40,723 bases of DNA from Eubacteriales bacterium (GCA_030540255.1 JAUNWP010000009.1:1-40723), one strand, 5' to 3'. Counted from the first letter of the stretch, positions 6,798 through 15,915 are shown. Notes: a model not told the origin generated them from the sequence alone. Numbers and translations are program-made.

Positions 6798-8099
6798 TTA
6801 GGCTTTGCTGAACAGGCACACGGTCTCAACATTTTTTGTCCATGGGAACTGGTCCACGGCTGTTGCGCGTATCAGCCTGTAGCCTGCCTGCTGGAGCATA
6901 GCCATGTCGCGTGCAAGGCTCTCCGGCTTGCAGCTTACATAGATCATATTCTCAACATTATAATCTATGATCTTCTTAAGTGCCTTAGGATTGACTCCGT
7001 CTCTCGGAGGATCGAGTATGATCGCATCAGGTGCCTCGAGACCGTCCAGAGCCTTGAGCACATCATCCGCAATAAAGCTGCAGTTAGTAAGTCCGTTGGC
7101 AGCCGCATTCTGCTTAGCCGCCTCGACTGCCTCGGCGATTATCTCAACGCCTGTTACCTTGGATACACAAGGCGCAAGCATCTGGGCTATGGTTCCTGTA
7201 CCGGAGTACAGATCAAAGAGCGTCATATCGCTCTTAAGCTCATCTGCTATATACTCTCTTACCTTGGAGTACAAGACCTCCGCTCCCTTGGAATTGGTCT
7301 GGAAGAAGGAGAAAGGTGATATCTTGAACTTAAGTCCTAAGAGTTCTTCCGTAATGTGATCCTCTCCGTAGAGCACGCTTGTTCCGTCATTTCTCACAGC
7401 ATCTGCGAGTGCGTCATTTACAGTATGAAGGATACCCTTGATCGTGCCCTTGAAGGCTTCCGTATGTGAGAGCTCGACAAGCTTATCCGTGATCTCACGG
7501 AGCACAAGCTCCTCATCAAGTGTCTCCACGCCCTCTGCTGCGACTATCTCTCCTCTTGCGTAAGCCTCTTTGTCATAGAGCTTGAGATCGCAGACAGCCT
7601 TGTGATTAGGCACCTTGATAAGCGGCTGTGAGGTGGTAACCAAATCTATCAGCATCTCCCCGGTGTTGACCGCACGTCTTACTATAAGATATCTGAGATA
7701 TCCGAGATGCTGCTTCTTATCATTATAAGTAAGCCCCGATGCCCTGAAATAATCTGCAACGCAGGCAACCACCAGATTAAAATCGTTATGTACCAGCTTA
7801 CAGACATCCACGTCTATGACATCATAGAAGCTTCTCTTTCTGTGGAGTCCGAGTGTCAGCGGGCCGTCCTTCATACAGTCTCCGAAGCTGTACTCCATCT
7901 TATTGCGGTACTCAAATATCAGAGGGCTTGAAATGATGCCCTCGTAGCGGTACTCATATCCGTAAGGAGCGACCGCCTCTCTGATCAGTCCCTCAACAAG
8001 CTCATTCTTGGCATCAAGCTGCTCTTTGTAGCTTTCGTTACAATAAAAGCAGCCTCCGCAGGTTCCGCCGAGGCTGCAATCGTTAATATATTCGTTCAA
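6798..8099 (-). CDS. rlmD: 23S rRNA (uracil-5-)-methyltransferase, RumA/RlmD-type
   Basis: This 433-residue SAM-dependent enzyme makes 5-methyluridine in RNA, most likely in 23S rRNA at position 1939 and/or 747 (one Firmicute enzyme can do both). An iron-sulfur-binding cysteine set (C8, C14, C17, C20) opens the protein. The SAM-binding motif is FDLYSGTGTIAQML near residue 295, then DPPRDGVNPKAL. The catalytic cysteine is in YVSCKPESLARD near residue 390. It lacks the N-terminal TRAM domain of many relatives. The start is a TTG at 8099 behind GGAGAG, which is the end of the upstream gene. The first ATG would delete the cysteine set, so TTG is right. It overlaps nothing and follows its neighbour by 6 bases. 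Confidence 0.9.
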   Translation of the reverse strand: MNEYINDCSLGGTCGGCFYCNESYKEQLDAKNELVEGLIREAVAPYGYEYRYEGIISSPLIFEYRNKMEYSFGDCMKDGPLTLGLHRKRSFYDVIDVDVCKLVHNDFNLVVACVADYFRASGLTYNDKKQHLGYLRYLIVRRAVNTGEMLIDLVTTSQPLIKVPNHKAVCDLKLYDKEAYARGEIVAAEGVETLDEELVLREITDKLVELSHTEAFKGTIKGILHTVNDALADAVRNDGTSVLYGEDHITEELLGLKFKISPFSFFQTNSKGAEVLYSKVREYIADELKSDMTLFDLYSGTGTIAQMLAPCVSKVTGVEIIAEAVEAAKQNAAANGLTNCSFIADDVLKALDGLEAPDAIILDPPRDGVNPKALKKIIDYNVENMIYVSCKPESLARDMAMLQQAGYRLIRATAVDQFPWTKNVETVCLFSKA

Positions 8100-8105
8100 T
8101 ACTGC

Positions 8106-8408
8106 TTACTCTCCGTCATTATCAGTCTGCGCTTCGTCTTCGGACTCGTCATCATCTTCGTCCTCATCCTCAAGAAGAAGATCATCATAATCCTCCCAGT
8201 CGTCATTGCTGAAGTGCTTATATACAGCATAAGCAACAACACCTACTACGACAAGAGCACCGATAACAGAAAGTGCGATAATAAGAGCTCTTCTGCTGTC
8301 AAATGAGCACTCGTCATCGTCATTATGCTTAAGCTTCAGTATAAGCTCATCGATAGTCTTCTTGACATCGTTGAGTGAGATCAATGTATTAAGCTTATCC
8401 ATAACCAA
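8106..8408 (-). CDS. Small acidic single-pass membrane protein, unknown function
   Basis: 100 residues. An N-terminal cytoplasmic part (LISLNDVKKTIDELILKLKH) is followed by one hydrophobic helix at about 44-65 (ALIIALSVIGALVVVGVVAYAVYK). The tail of about 30 residues is made almost entirely of Asp and Glu. No family is recognised. AAGGAGG is 6 bases ahead of a TTG at 8408 and 12 bases ahead of an in-frame ATG at 8402, so the protein is 100 or 98 residues. It sits between pcrA (36 bases upstream) and rlmD (6 bases downstream), so it is certainly co-transcribed, yet neither neighbour explains it. Confidence 0.75.
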   Translation of the reverse strand: MVMDKLNTLISLNDVKKTIDELILKLKHNDDDECSFDSRRALIIALSVIGALVVVGVVAYAVYKHFSNDDWEDYDDLLLEDEDEDDDESEDEAQTDNDGE

Positions 8409-8444
8409 TATGATCCTCCTTTGTATGATCTTGAGCTTATGCTA

Positions 8445-10958
8445 TCACAGTTTTTTCAGTTTTGCAAATCCGGCATACATAACTTTTCTGCCCATTTCAT
8501 CAAAATCCACTGTGATCCTGTAGTCCTTAGGCTCGTCCGCTATCTCCGCCACTGTTCCTATGCCGAATTTCACATGCTGTACACGGTCTCCGACACCGTA
8601 CTCAGGCTTCTGCTTGACATTGCCCTTGCTGATGCCGCTTATCGAAGCAAGCCCCGAAGCACTGCTTTTTTTACGTCTTCCTGCGGGAGTAGGATCAAGT
8701 GAGCCGAATCTTCCGACTCTCTCATTATCAAAGGAATTGTAGGCATTGTATGCCTTTTCCTCTGTGCTGCGTGACATTCCGCTGTAGGGATCGTTTCTGT
8801 AAATGTCTCCGCCGTAGCCTTTCTTGCCGTAGGCTCCTCCATACGAGCCGCCGTAACTGTCCGAATGAGAGTAGCCGTACTCCATACGTCCCTCGTAGCC
8901 TCCGAAGTTTGCAAAAGGCTCACGTCTCTCACCCATACGGTAATGCTCTCTGCGGAAATGCTTCTCGGCAGCCTCGTCCGGTATCTCGTCAATGAAACGG
9001 GACGGCTTCATAAATCTTGTATCTCCGTTCACCATGCGTTCGCCTGCCGAGCTTAGGTTCAGCACACGTCTTGCTCTGGTAAATCCAACATAGCAGAGTC
9101 TTCGTTCCTCCTCTATCTCTTCGTCCGGATCCTCCGAATTGATAGATGCCGAGGATGGAAAAAGACCGTCCTCCATACCGCAGAGATAGACCGTATCAAA
9201 CTCAAGTCCCTTTGCCGCGTGCAAGGTCATCATGGTAATTACTTCTTCATCCGGATCTGTTCTGTCTATATCCGCCACCAGAGAAACATCCTCAAGGAAG
9301 AGCGATAGCATATCTCCGGGCTCCTCAACCGCAGCTACAGCCTCAAAGCCCTCGTTCAGTACAGCTCCGCCGCCTGAAAGCAGCTTCATCTCCTCCTCAA
9401 AGCTTACGGCCTTGCTTATAAGCTCCTCTATATTCTCAAATCTTGTCTCTGCGCTTATAGGATCATCCTTCTTAAGCTCCTCCGAGTAGCCTGTATCGTC
9501 TCTTATATGCTCTATAAGAGCTCTTAGCGAAGCCTCATCGCAGTATGAGTTTCTGAATCCGTCTATCATAGAGGTAAAGCTCTCTATCTTCTTTGCCGCA
9601 CTTCCTATACCATCGATATCCCTGCAGGCTTTAAGCGCATCATAAAAACTCATATCCCTTGCAGCCGCATAAGCCGATACTCTGTCCACACTGGTCTGTC
9701 CTATACCGCGCTTCGGAACATTTATTATCCTCTTTGCGGCAAGATCATCTACTCCGTTTGCTATAACTCTGAGATAGGACAGTATATCCTTGATTTCCTT
9801 ACGCTGATAGAAGTTTACGCCTCCGACTATCACATAAGGAACACCGCGCTGTATGCATTTTTCCTCTAAGAGACGTGACTGTGCATTTGTTCTGTAGAGT
9901 ATAGCCTGATCCTTAAGCCCGGTGCCGTGCTTAACAGCCTCTGCCGCCTGTTTGATTATCGCATCGGCCTCTCCGCCTGCGGTATCATACTCAGTATATA
10001 CAGGGAGACTTCCCTCCTCATTTTCGGTCCAAAGTCTCTTGTCTTTACGACCCTTATTGTTCTTGATCACCTCGTTTGCGCAGTTAAGTATGCTCTTGGT
10101 AGAGCGGTAATTCTGCTCAAGCTTTACTACCTTTGCTCCCGGAAATGTCTTCTCGAAGCTTAGTATATTCTCGATATTTGCTCCTCTGAACTTGTATATA
10201 GACTGATCGTCATCTCCGACCACACAGAGATTGCCGTACTTTGCCGATAAGAGCCTGATGAGCTCAAACTGTACGTTGTTGGTATCCTGATACTCATCGA
10301 CCATTATATAGCGGAATCTCTCCTGCCAGTTGTCAAGAACCTCCGGGAAACGTCTGAACAGCTCAACCGTCTTGTTAAGCAGATCGTCAAAATCCAGTGC
10401 ATTGTTCGCCTTAAGCTGTTTCTCGTACTCGCCATAGACCTTTGCCGCATTTTTCTCATAGAAATCAGACGCCGAAGCCTCATAGCTGTCCGCATCTACC
10501 ATGATATTCTTCTGTGATGAGATCAGACTGAGCAGCGCTCTCTCCTTGAACATCTTGTTATCAAGTTTAAGTGCTTTGATGCAGGCACGTATCAGCGTCT
10601 TCTGATCGTCTGTATCGTATATGGTAAAATCCTTATCATAGCCAAGCTTGTCTATGTCACGGCGCAGCAGCCTTACGCACATTGAGTGAAAGGTCGAAAC
10701 AAATACCTTCTCCGCCTCACTGCTCTCAAGCAGCCTGTCAACTCTTTCGCGCATCTCCCTTGCAGCCTTATTTGTAAAGGTAATGGCAAGTATGTGCCAG
10801 GGTGCGACACCGCCTGCAATAAGATAGCCTATCCTATGCGTAAGTATACGTGTCTTGCCCGAGCCTGCTCCGGCCAGCACCAGCAGCGGCCCCTCAGTGC
10901 ACTCAACTGCCTCTTTCTGTCTGTCATTAAGTCCCGATATAAGTTCCTGTCTGTTCAT
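8445..10958 (-). CDS. pcrA: ATP-dependent DNA helicase PcrA/UvrD family
   Basis: A superfamily 1A 3'-5' helicase for repair and for displacing RecA and stalled complexes. About 837 residues from the ATG at 10958, where MNRQELISGLNDRQKEAV matches the family opening. Visible motifs: Walker A GAGSGKTRIL (about 30-39), motif II MVDEYQDTN, motif III VVGDDDQSIYKFRGA, motif IV VKLEQNYRST, motif V TMMTLHAAKGLEFD, and motif VI YVGFTRARRVL. A Gly/Tyr-rich linker separates the core from a C-terminal Tudor-like segment (VGDRVQHVKFGIGTV), typical of PcrA. The frame is open for 40 more codons upstream, but these do not resemble the family. Transcription probably restarts after the serS terminator. Confidence 0.93.
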   Translation of the reverse strand: MNRQELISGLNDRQKEAVECTEGPLLVLAGAGSGKTRILTHRIGYLIAGGVAPWHILAITFTNKAAREMRERVDRLLESSEAEKVFVSTFHSMCVRLLRRDIDKLGYDKDFTIYDTDDQKTLIRACIKALKLDNKMFKERALLSLISSQKNIMVDADSYEASASDFYEKNAAKVYGEYEKQLKANNALDFDDLLNKTVELFRRFPEVLDNWQERFRYIMVDEYQDTNNVQFELIRLLSAKYGNLCVVGDDDQSIYKFRGANIENILSFEKTFPGAKVVKLEQNYRSTKSILNCANEVIKNNKGRKDKRLWTENEEGSLPVYTEYDTAGGEADAIIKQAAEAVKHGTGLKDQAILYRTNAQSRLLEEKCIQRGVPYVIVGGVNFYQRKEIKDILSYLRVIANGVDDLAAKRIINVPKRGIGQTSVDRVSAYAAARDMSFYDALKACRDIDGIGSAAKKIESFTSMIDGFRNSYCDEASLRALIEHIRDDTGYSEELKKDDPISAETRFENIEELISKAVSFEEEMKLLSGGGAVLNEGFEAVAAVEEPGDMLSLFLEDVSLVADIDRTDPDEEVITMMTLHAAKGLEFDTVYLCGMEDGLFPSSASINSEDPDEEIEEERRLCYVGFTRARRVLNLSSAGERMVNGDTRFMKPSRFIDEIPDEAAEKHFRREHYRMGERREPFANFGGYEGRMEYGYSHSDSYGGSYGGAYGKKGYGGDIYRNDPYSGMSRSTEEKAYNAYNSFDNERVGRFGSLDPTPAGRRKKSSASGLASISGISKGNVKQKPEYGVGDRVQHVKFGIGTVAEIADEPKDYRITVDFDEMGRKVMYAGFAKLKKL

Positions 10959-11096
10959 GTAAATGTTTCCGTCTTTTATGTGAATGTCGAACCCGAGGCT
11001 CGAATATGATCTTACGAGCTGTGATGCAATATTCCTTCTGTACCGGAGTCGGACTGCAAAAGCCTCTCTCACTGCCAAGCCTGTCTCATTCCCGGT

Positions 11097-11137
11097 AAAG
11101 ACAAAATCTGCCCCTGCCGAAAAAAGCAGAAGCAGAT
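11097..11137 (-). terminator. Rho-independent terminator after serS
   Basis: On the minus strand ATCTGCTTCTGC (11137-11126) pairs along 12 bases (two G-U) with GCAGGGGCAGAT (11117-11106). The loop is 8 bases and TTTGTCTTT follows. It starts about 15 bases past the serS stop codon. This is the strongest terminator in the window apart from the one at 40653. Confidence 0.8.
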
Positions 11138-11152
11138 AAATGTCTGTAATGA

Positions 11153-12457
11153 TTATTTCTTGATTGAGTTGTACTTAGGTATAAGCACTTCCTTACCGCC
11201 CATGTAAGGTCTGAGTACCTCAGGGATCTTGACTGAACCGTCTGCCTGAAGGTTGTTCTCAAGGAAAGCGATAAGCATACGCGGAGGTGCAACACAGGTA
11301 TTGTTAAGTGTGGTTGCAAGGTGGTTGCCCTTCTCCTTTGACTTGATCCTGATCTTAAGTCTGCGTGCCTGTGCATCGCCTAAGTTAGAGCAGGAACCTA
11401 CCTCGAAGTACTTCTTCTGTCTCGGTGACCATGCCTCTACGTCACAGGACTTGACCTTGAGATCCGCAAGATCTCCGGAGCAGCACTCAAGCTGTCTTAC
11501 CGGAATATCAAGTGTACGGAAGAAATCAACCGTGTTCTTCCACAGAACATCATACCACTTCATAGCATCCTCAGGCTCGCAGACAACTATCATCTCCTGC
11601 TTCTCGAACTGGTGGATACGATATACGCCTCTCTCCTCTATACCGTGAGCTCCCTTTTCCTTTCTGAAGCAAGGTGAGTAGGAGGTAAGAGTAAGCGGAA
11701 GCTTCTCCTCCGGAATAGTCTGGTCAATAAAGCGTCCGATCATGGAATGCTCAGAAGTTCCGATAAGATAGAGATCCTCTCCCTCGATCTTGTACATCAT
11801 TGCATCCATCTCTGCAAAGGACATAACACCGTTAACTACCTTTGAACGGATCATGAACGGAGGAATAACATAGGTAAAGCCTCTGTCTATCATGAAATCT
11901 CTTGCATAAGCGATAACAGCCTCATGAAGTCTTGCAATATCGCCTAAGAGATAATAGAAGCCGTTGCCGGCAACTCTTCCGGCAGCCTCCATATCTATTC
12001 CGTCAAAGCTCTCCATGATATCTGTATGATAAGGAACCTCAAAATCAGGTACCTTAGGATCTCCGAAGCGCTGTACCTCAACATTGAATCTGTCATCCTC
12101 TCCGATAGGTACAGAAGGATCTATAATGTTCGGAATGACCATCATCTTCTTTGTAAGCTCATCATTAAGCTCTGTCTGCTTGGCTGAAAGCTGCTCAAGG
12201 AGTTCTCCGTCCTTGCTTACCTCAAGCTTAGCCTGCTCGGCCTCTTCCTTAAGTCCCTTTGCCATAAGAGCACCGATCTCCTTAGAGATCTTATTTCTCT
12301 TTGCTCTCAAATCATCTGCATCCTGCTGAACCTTACGAAGCTCAGCATCAAGCTCTATACACTCATCAACGAGCGGAAGCTTGGCATCCTGAAACTTTTT
12401 CCTGATATTTTCCTTGACTATATCCGGATTCTCTCTGACAAACTTTATGTCTAACAT
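11153..12457 (-). CDS. serS: Serine--tRNA ligase
   Basis: A class II aminoacyl-tRNA synthetase of normal length (434 residues) that charges tRNASer. The N-terminal coiled-coil arm (about 20-110) opens with MLDIKFVRENPDIVKENIRK. The catalytic core carries class II motif 2 FRKEKGAHGIEERGVYRIHQF and motif 3 LNNTCVAPPRMLIAFLENN. The start ATG at 12457 follows GAGGGAG. The leader from the promoter (12542-12570) is only about 75 bases and has no T-box signature. The gene stands alone between its promoter and the strong terminator at 11097-11137. Confidence 0.97.
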   Translation of the reverse strand: MLDIKFVRENPDIVKENIRKKFQDAKLPLVDECIELDAELRKVQQDADDLRAKRNKISKEIGALMAKGLKEEAEQAKLEVSKDGELLEQLSAKQTELNDELTKKMMVIPNIIDPSVPIGEDDRFNVEVQRFGDPKVPDFEVPYHTDIMESFDGIDMEAAGRVAGNGFYYLLGDIARLHEAVIAYARDFMIDRGFTYVIPPFMIRSKVVNGVMSFAEMDAMMYKIEGEDLYLIGTSEHSMIGRFIDQTIPEEKLPLTLTSYSPCFRKEKGAHGIEERGVYRIHQFEKQEMIVVCEPEDAMKWYDVLWKNTVDFFRTLDIPVRQLECCSGDLADLKVKSCDVEAWSPRQKKYFEVGSCSNLGDAQARRLKIRIKSKEKGNHLATTLNNTCVAPPRMLIAFLENNLQADGSVKIPEVLRPYMGGKEVLIPKYNSIKK

Positions 12458-12541
12458 CTGTTCTCCCTCTCTGTTATGATATTTACACGGTAAATGCCGT
12501 TAAAACCTAACCGCGTACATAACACGGCTCAAATTGAGAAT

Positions 12542-12570
12542 ATTTTAGCACTTACAAAAAATTGCGTCAA
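12542..12570 (-). promoter_or_regulatory. Near-consensus sigma-A promoter of serS
   Basis: TTGACG (12570-12565), a spacer of exactly 17 bases, and TAAAAT (12547-12542), about 85 bases upstream of the serS ATG. It separates serS from the acyltransferase gene, whose stop is 20 bases away. No clear terminator precedes it, so read-through from the upstream cluster is possible. Confidence 0.75.
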
Positions 12571-12590
12571 CGAAGGCACCCATAAATATA

Positions 12591-14003
12591 TCAAAATTTG
12601 AAATATATAAACGGATTATATGACAATCCTACAAGATACAGCACCGATATTATCCATAATGTAAGATAGCGGATATTGACACACAGGCTGCTGTTCCATA
12701 TTTTAAAGCGCTTAAGCCCTTCAAATCTTGTAAATGAGAAAACTATGCCGATTGCCATACATATGACAAAAAGCGCATTTATCTGTGACAATACACTGTA
12801 CATACCGAAATTGCCCGGATCAAAGCTGAACATTGCCCTGATATATCTGATTGCGGTTCCGAGATCATCGGCTCTGAAGAACACCCATCCGATTATTACC
12901 ACCGTCATCGTATACACATGTCTCAGTATCTTCGGCAGTCTGTCAATAATCCTGCGCAGCCCGAGCCTCTCCATGATAAGAAACGCTCCGTGGTAAAGTC
13001 CCCATACTATAAACTGCCATGCGGCTCCGTGCCAGAATCCTGTAAGGAAGAAAACAATGCCCAGATTGATATATGTTCTGAGTTTTCCTCTCCTGTTTCC
13101 TCCGAGAGGTATATATACATAATCCCTGAACCAGCTCGACAAAGATATATGCCATCTTCTCCAGAATTCCTGTATGCTGCAGGATATATACGGAAGATCG
13201 AAGTTTTCATTGAATCTGAAACCGAATGCCCTGCCAAGTCCTATAGCCATATCGGAATACGCCGAAAAATCATAGTATATCTGTAATGTATAGCATACGG
13301 CTCCGAGCCAGGCATATGCCATATTAATATCTCCGGGCATTGAAAACATGACATCTGCCATGCCGCCTGCCGCATTTGCTATAAATACTTTCTTGAAGAA
13401 GCCTATGATAAACCTTTTTATTCCGTACTCAATATCGCCGCAGCTTATTGTTCTTGCGTTCATCTCATTATTGATGTCTGTATAGCGCACTATAGGTCCG
13501 GCTATAAGCTGAGGAAACATCATGACATACAGGGCAAGCTTGATAAAGCTTTTCTGAGCCTTGGTCCTGCCCATATATACATCGGCAACATATGATATTA
13601 TCTGAAATGTATAAAAGGATATACCTATAGGTAATACTATTCTTGACGCAGCCTCCGGAATATTTATCCCGATCAGCTCCGCAAGCGCTCTCATATTGTC
13701 ACCGAAGAAGTTGAAATACTTAAAATACAGCAGATTGCCTATATCTATAAGCATTATCAATATAAAAATGCTCCTGCGGTATTTCGGCATACTCTCAATA
13801 AGCAGAGTAAGCAGGTAATTGACTGCAACCACTGCAAGCAGTATCAGAAAATACTTTGTGCCGCCCCATGCATAGAATATCATTGATGCAAGCAGCAATA
13901 CGATATTGGCAGGCTTTGCTTTTCCTAAAGCATATGCAGTGTAGTACAGCAGCAGTGTTATCGGCAGAAAGCAAAATATAAATATTGTTGATGAAAAAAC
14001 CAT
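12591..14003 (-). CDS. MBOAT-family O-acyltransferase, AlgI/DltB-like
   Basis: A polytopic membrane enzyme of about 470 residues that passes an acyl group, usually acetyl, across the membrane to a surface polymer. It starts at the ATG 14003 (MVFSSTIFIFCFLP), 20 bases past the stop of the AlgJ-like gene. Many hydrophobic helices are visible. Family motifs are YFKYFNFFGDN, LPIGISFYTFQIISY, SIQEFWRRWHISLSSWFRDYV and the active-site histidine region FFLTGFWHGAAWQFIVWG. The adjacent AlgJ/DHHW protein gives the usual acetylation pair. The acceptor polymer is unknown; no polysaccharide synthesis genes are in the window. Confidence 0.9.
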   Translation of the reverse strand: MVFSSTIFIFCFLPITLLLYYTAYALGKAKPANIVLLLASMIFYAWGGTKYFLILLAVVAVNYLLTLLIESMPKYRRSIFILIMLIDIGNLLYFKYFNFFGDNMRALAELIGINIPEAASRIVLPIGISFYTFQIISYVADVYMGRTKAQKSFIKLALYVMMFPQLIAGPIVRYTDINNEMNARTISCGDIEYGIKRFIIGFFKKVFIANAAGGMADVMFSMPGDINMAYAWLGAVCYTLQIYYDFSAYSDMAIGLGRAFGFRFNENFDLPYISCSIQEFWRRWHISLSSWFRDYVYIPLGGNRRGKLRTYINLGIVFFLTGFWHGAAWQFIVWGLYHGAFLIMERLGLRRIIDRLPKILRHVYTMTVVIIGWVFFRADDLGTAIRYIRAMFSFDPGNFGMYSVLSQINALFVICMAIGIVFSFTRFEGLKRFKIWNSSLCVNIRYLTLWIISVLYLVGLSYNPFIYFKF

Positions 14004-14022
14004 TGTGCTTGTCTTATATCCT

Positions 14023-15198
14023 TTACATTCCCGCCGTATATTCGTCATCCGTATATTCCGGATGCTCTAATATATAATCCATAAATCCAAAGCTCATATT
14101 GGCTATGGCAGCGTCATTTACCTCAAGTATGACTATATCGGATTTGCCGACAAGAAAATCAAGCGGCAGTTCATCATAAGCGGTAAATCCGGATAATGTT
14201 CCCTTGGCGGTATATTTATCAAGAAACCAGTAGTTATTCTCAAAATGCACATCACTTCCGAATACATCGGCTCTAACCAGTGAACTTATGCTCTGACCGA
14301 GGAAGCTTCCTCCTCTTATAAACACACTCGGCTTATCCTTTCCCTGATAGGATATACTTACAGGAGCATCGTACCAGGTCTCTTTTGCGTCAAATAGCAG
14401 ATTCATTGAGGAGTACAGATCAGTATCCGGATCTATCGGCTCATCCGATACCTCCTCTGAGACATTTACAAGGCTAAGATCATATTTGCTTTTTTCCTTC
14501 ATCATAGCCAGGAAATTCGCTGCACAGGTCCTGCCCCACGGATGGCTCCAATGTATTCCGCTGTTATAAAAAAGCGGTGCTTTGAGTGTTCCGTCATCAA
14601 TATGCTCATCAATAAATTTCACAGAGTCGTAATAATCGACTCCGCTTGCATCAAGCGCCTTGATAAACTTCTCATGATTGGTATAACTGTAAGACTGCTC
14701 CTTATCGGCATACATAAGCATATCCGGGATCTTGTCCTTCATATAGTGTGCTTTGGACGGAGTCAGGAATATATATAGCTCCTTGCCGTTTCTGTTAAGC
14801 AGCTCCTTAAGAGCCTTAAGCTCACTGCTTAATTTATCAAAATATTCCTCTGACTCAGGCGGATAAACTTGAGTCTCATAGAGTATATATATAGGTTCAA
14901 ACAGACAGCCTTCCTTGCCTACGATAACATTGGAATTTGGACTTTGGTCAAGCAAACTGTACAGCAGCTGATTCCTCACTTTAAGCAGGAGCTTTCTTCC
15001 CGGAAAGCCGTTCTCCCAGCAGTCATTCAGGTACTGCTGAAAGCTTCCGTCCTGTATGTCGGCGGCATTAAGCTCGACTGCGTCTGCGCTTTTTGATACA
15101 CCGTTTAAGCTTAGTCCTTCATCAAAAGCACTGCCGTAAATCGGCAGTGCAAGAGTAAGTATAAAGATAAATATTAAAAAATAGTTTCGTTTAAACAT
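14023..15198 (-). CDS. AlgJ/DHHW-like extracytoplasmic SGNH-type protein
   Basis: 391 residues, with an N-terminal hydrophobic signal or anchor (residues 5-23), so it acts outside the membrane. The VIVGKEGCLFEP opening, YIFLTPSKAHYMKDKIP, GIHWSHPWGRTCAANFLAMM and FIRGGSFLGQSI follow the plan of AlgJ/AlgX-like acetyltransferases that work with an MBOAT protein. The usual Asp two residues before the conserved His-Trp (DxHW) is Gly here, so its catalytic chemistry may differ. It is 18 bases from yggS and lacks a clear RBS before the ATG at 15198, although TATAAT is close by. It is followed directly by the MBOAT gene. Confidence 0.8.
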   Translation of the reverse strand: MFKRNYFLIFIFILTLALPIYGSAFDEGLSLNGVSKSADAVELNAADIQDGSFQQYLNDCWENGFPGRKLLLKVRNQLLYSLLDQSPNSNVIVGKEGCLFEPIYILYETQVYPPESEEYFDKLSSELKALKELLNRNGKELYIFLTPSKAHYMKDKIPDMLMYADKEQSYSYTNHEKFIKALDASGVDYYDSVKFIDEHIDDGTLKAPLFYNSGIHWSHPWGRTCAANFLAMMKEKSKYDLSLVNVSEEVSDEPIDPDTDLYSSMNLLFDAKETWYDAPVSISYQGKDKPSVFIRGGSFLGQSISSLVRADVFGSDVHFENNYWFLDKYTAKGTLSGFTAYDELPLDFLVGKSDIVILEVNDAAIANMSFGFMDYILEHPEYTDDEYTAGM

Positions 15199-15216
15199 TC
15201 AATTATAGTTAAAAAA

Positions 15217-15915
15217 TCACTGCAGCTTTGAATAATCACGTGCTCCGAATATACCTGTTCCGACACGTACCAGTGTCGATCCTTCCTCGACTGCAACCGT
15301 GTAATCTCCGGTCATTCCCATAGAGAGTACCTGCATATCTACATTTTCGATATTCATTGCCTTGATGTCATCAAAAAGCTTTCTGAGCTGTCTGAAATAT
15401 ACTCTGTTGGACTCTGCATCCTCGGTTATAGGTGCCGAGGTCATAAGTCCGCATACATGGACGTTCGGCATAGCCGCAACCGCCTTGACCGCCTCAACGG
15501 TCTCATCCGGTGTAAAGCCCCACTTGCTCTCCTCATTGGCAACATTTACCTCTAAGAGTACACGCACAGTAACGGAATGCTTCTCAGCCTCCTTTTGTAT
15601 CTGCTCGGCAAGTCTTAAGCTGTCCACAGAGTGTATCAGGCTTACCTTGCCGATAATATACTTGACTTTGTTTCTCTGGAGATGGCCTATCATATGCCAG
15701 TCTGCGTTATCTCCCAACACAGCATACTTCTCCTCTATCTCCTGCACGTAATTCTCACCAAAGGCTCTCTGTCCTGCTGCCATAGCCTCTCTTATCATCT
15801 CGACAGGCTTGGTCTTGCTGACTGCTAAGAGCGTAACCTCTGAAGGCTCGCGTCCTACCTTCTCACATGCCTTTGCAATATTGCTTCTTACTTCTGCAAG
15901 ATTTTCTCTTATCAT
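15217..15915 (-). CDS. YggS/PLPBP-family pyridoxal-phosphate homeostasis protein
   Basis: A 232-residue, single-domain TIM barrel that binds pyridoxal 5'-phosphate and balances B6 vitamers and amino-acid pools; it has no known catalytic reaction. The PLP lysine is K34 in LLAVSKTKP. Further signatures are AFGENYVQEIEEK, WHMIGHLQRNK, HSVDSLRLAEQI, CGLMTSAPI and LSMGMTGDYTVAVEEGSTLVRVGTGIFG. The ATG at 15915 follows GAGGCG, which lies in the last codons of rpe 2 bases upstream. In many Firmicutes it is near cell-division genes (ylmE); here it is at the end of the translation cluster. Confidence 0.93.
   Translation of the reverse strand: MIRENLAEVRSNIAKACEKVGREPSEVTLLAVSKTKPVEMIREAMAAGQRAFGENYVQEIEEKYAVLGDNADWHMIGHLQRNKVKYIIGKVSLIHSVDSLRLAEQIQKEAEKHSVTVRVLLEVNVANEESKWGFTPDETVEAVKAVAAMPNVHVCGLMTSAPITEDAESNRVYFRQLRKLFDDIKAMNIENVDMQVLSMGMTGDYTVAVEEGSTLVRVGTGIFGARDYSKLQ

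Noticed and set aside
10959..11078. N-terminal extension of 40 codons on PcrA
   Set aside because: The frame is open, but the added residues are basic and unlike the family, and the ATG at 10958 gives the standard opening of PcrA.
11086..11376. Open frame on the minus strand inside the end of serS
   Set aside because: Arg/Ser-rich shadow frame overlapping serS and the terminator, with no RBS.
12458..12541. T-box riboswitch upstream of serS
   Set aside because: The leader is only about 75 bases and lacks the T-box sequence and the antiterminator stem.
14004..14048. Longer start for the MBOAT protein
   Set aside because: It adds 15 polar residues overlapping the upstream gene. The family begins at MVFSS.
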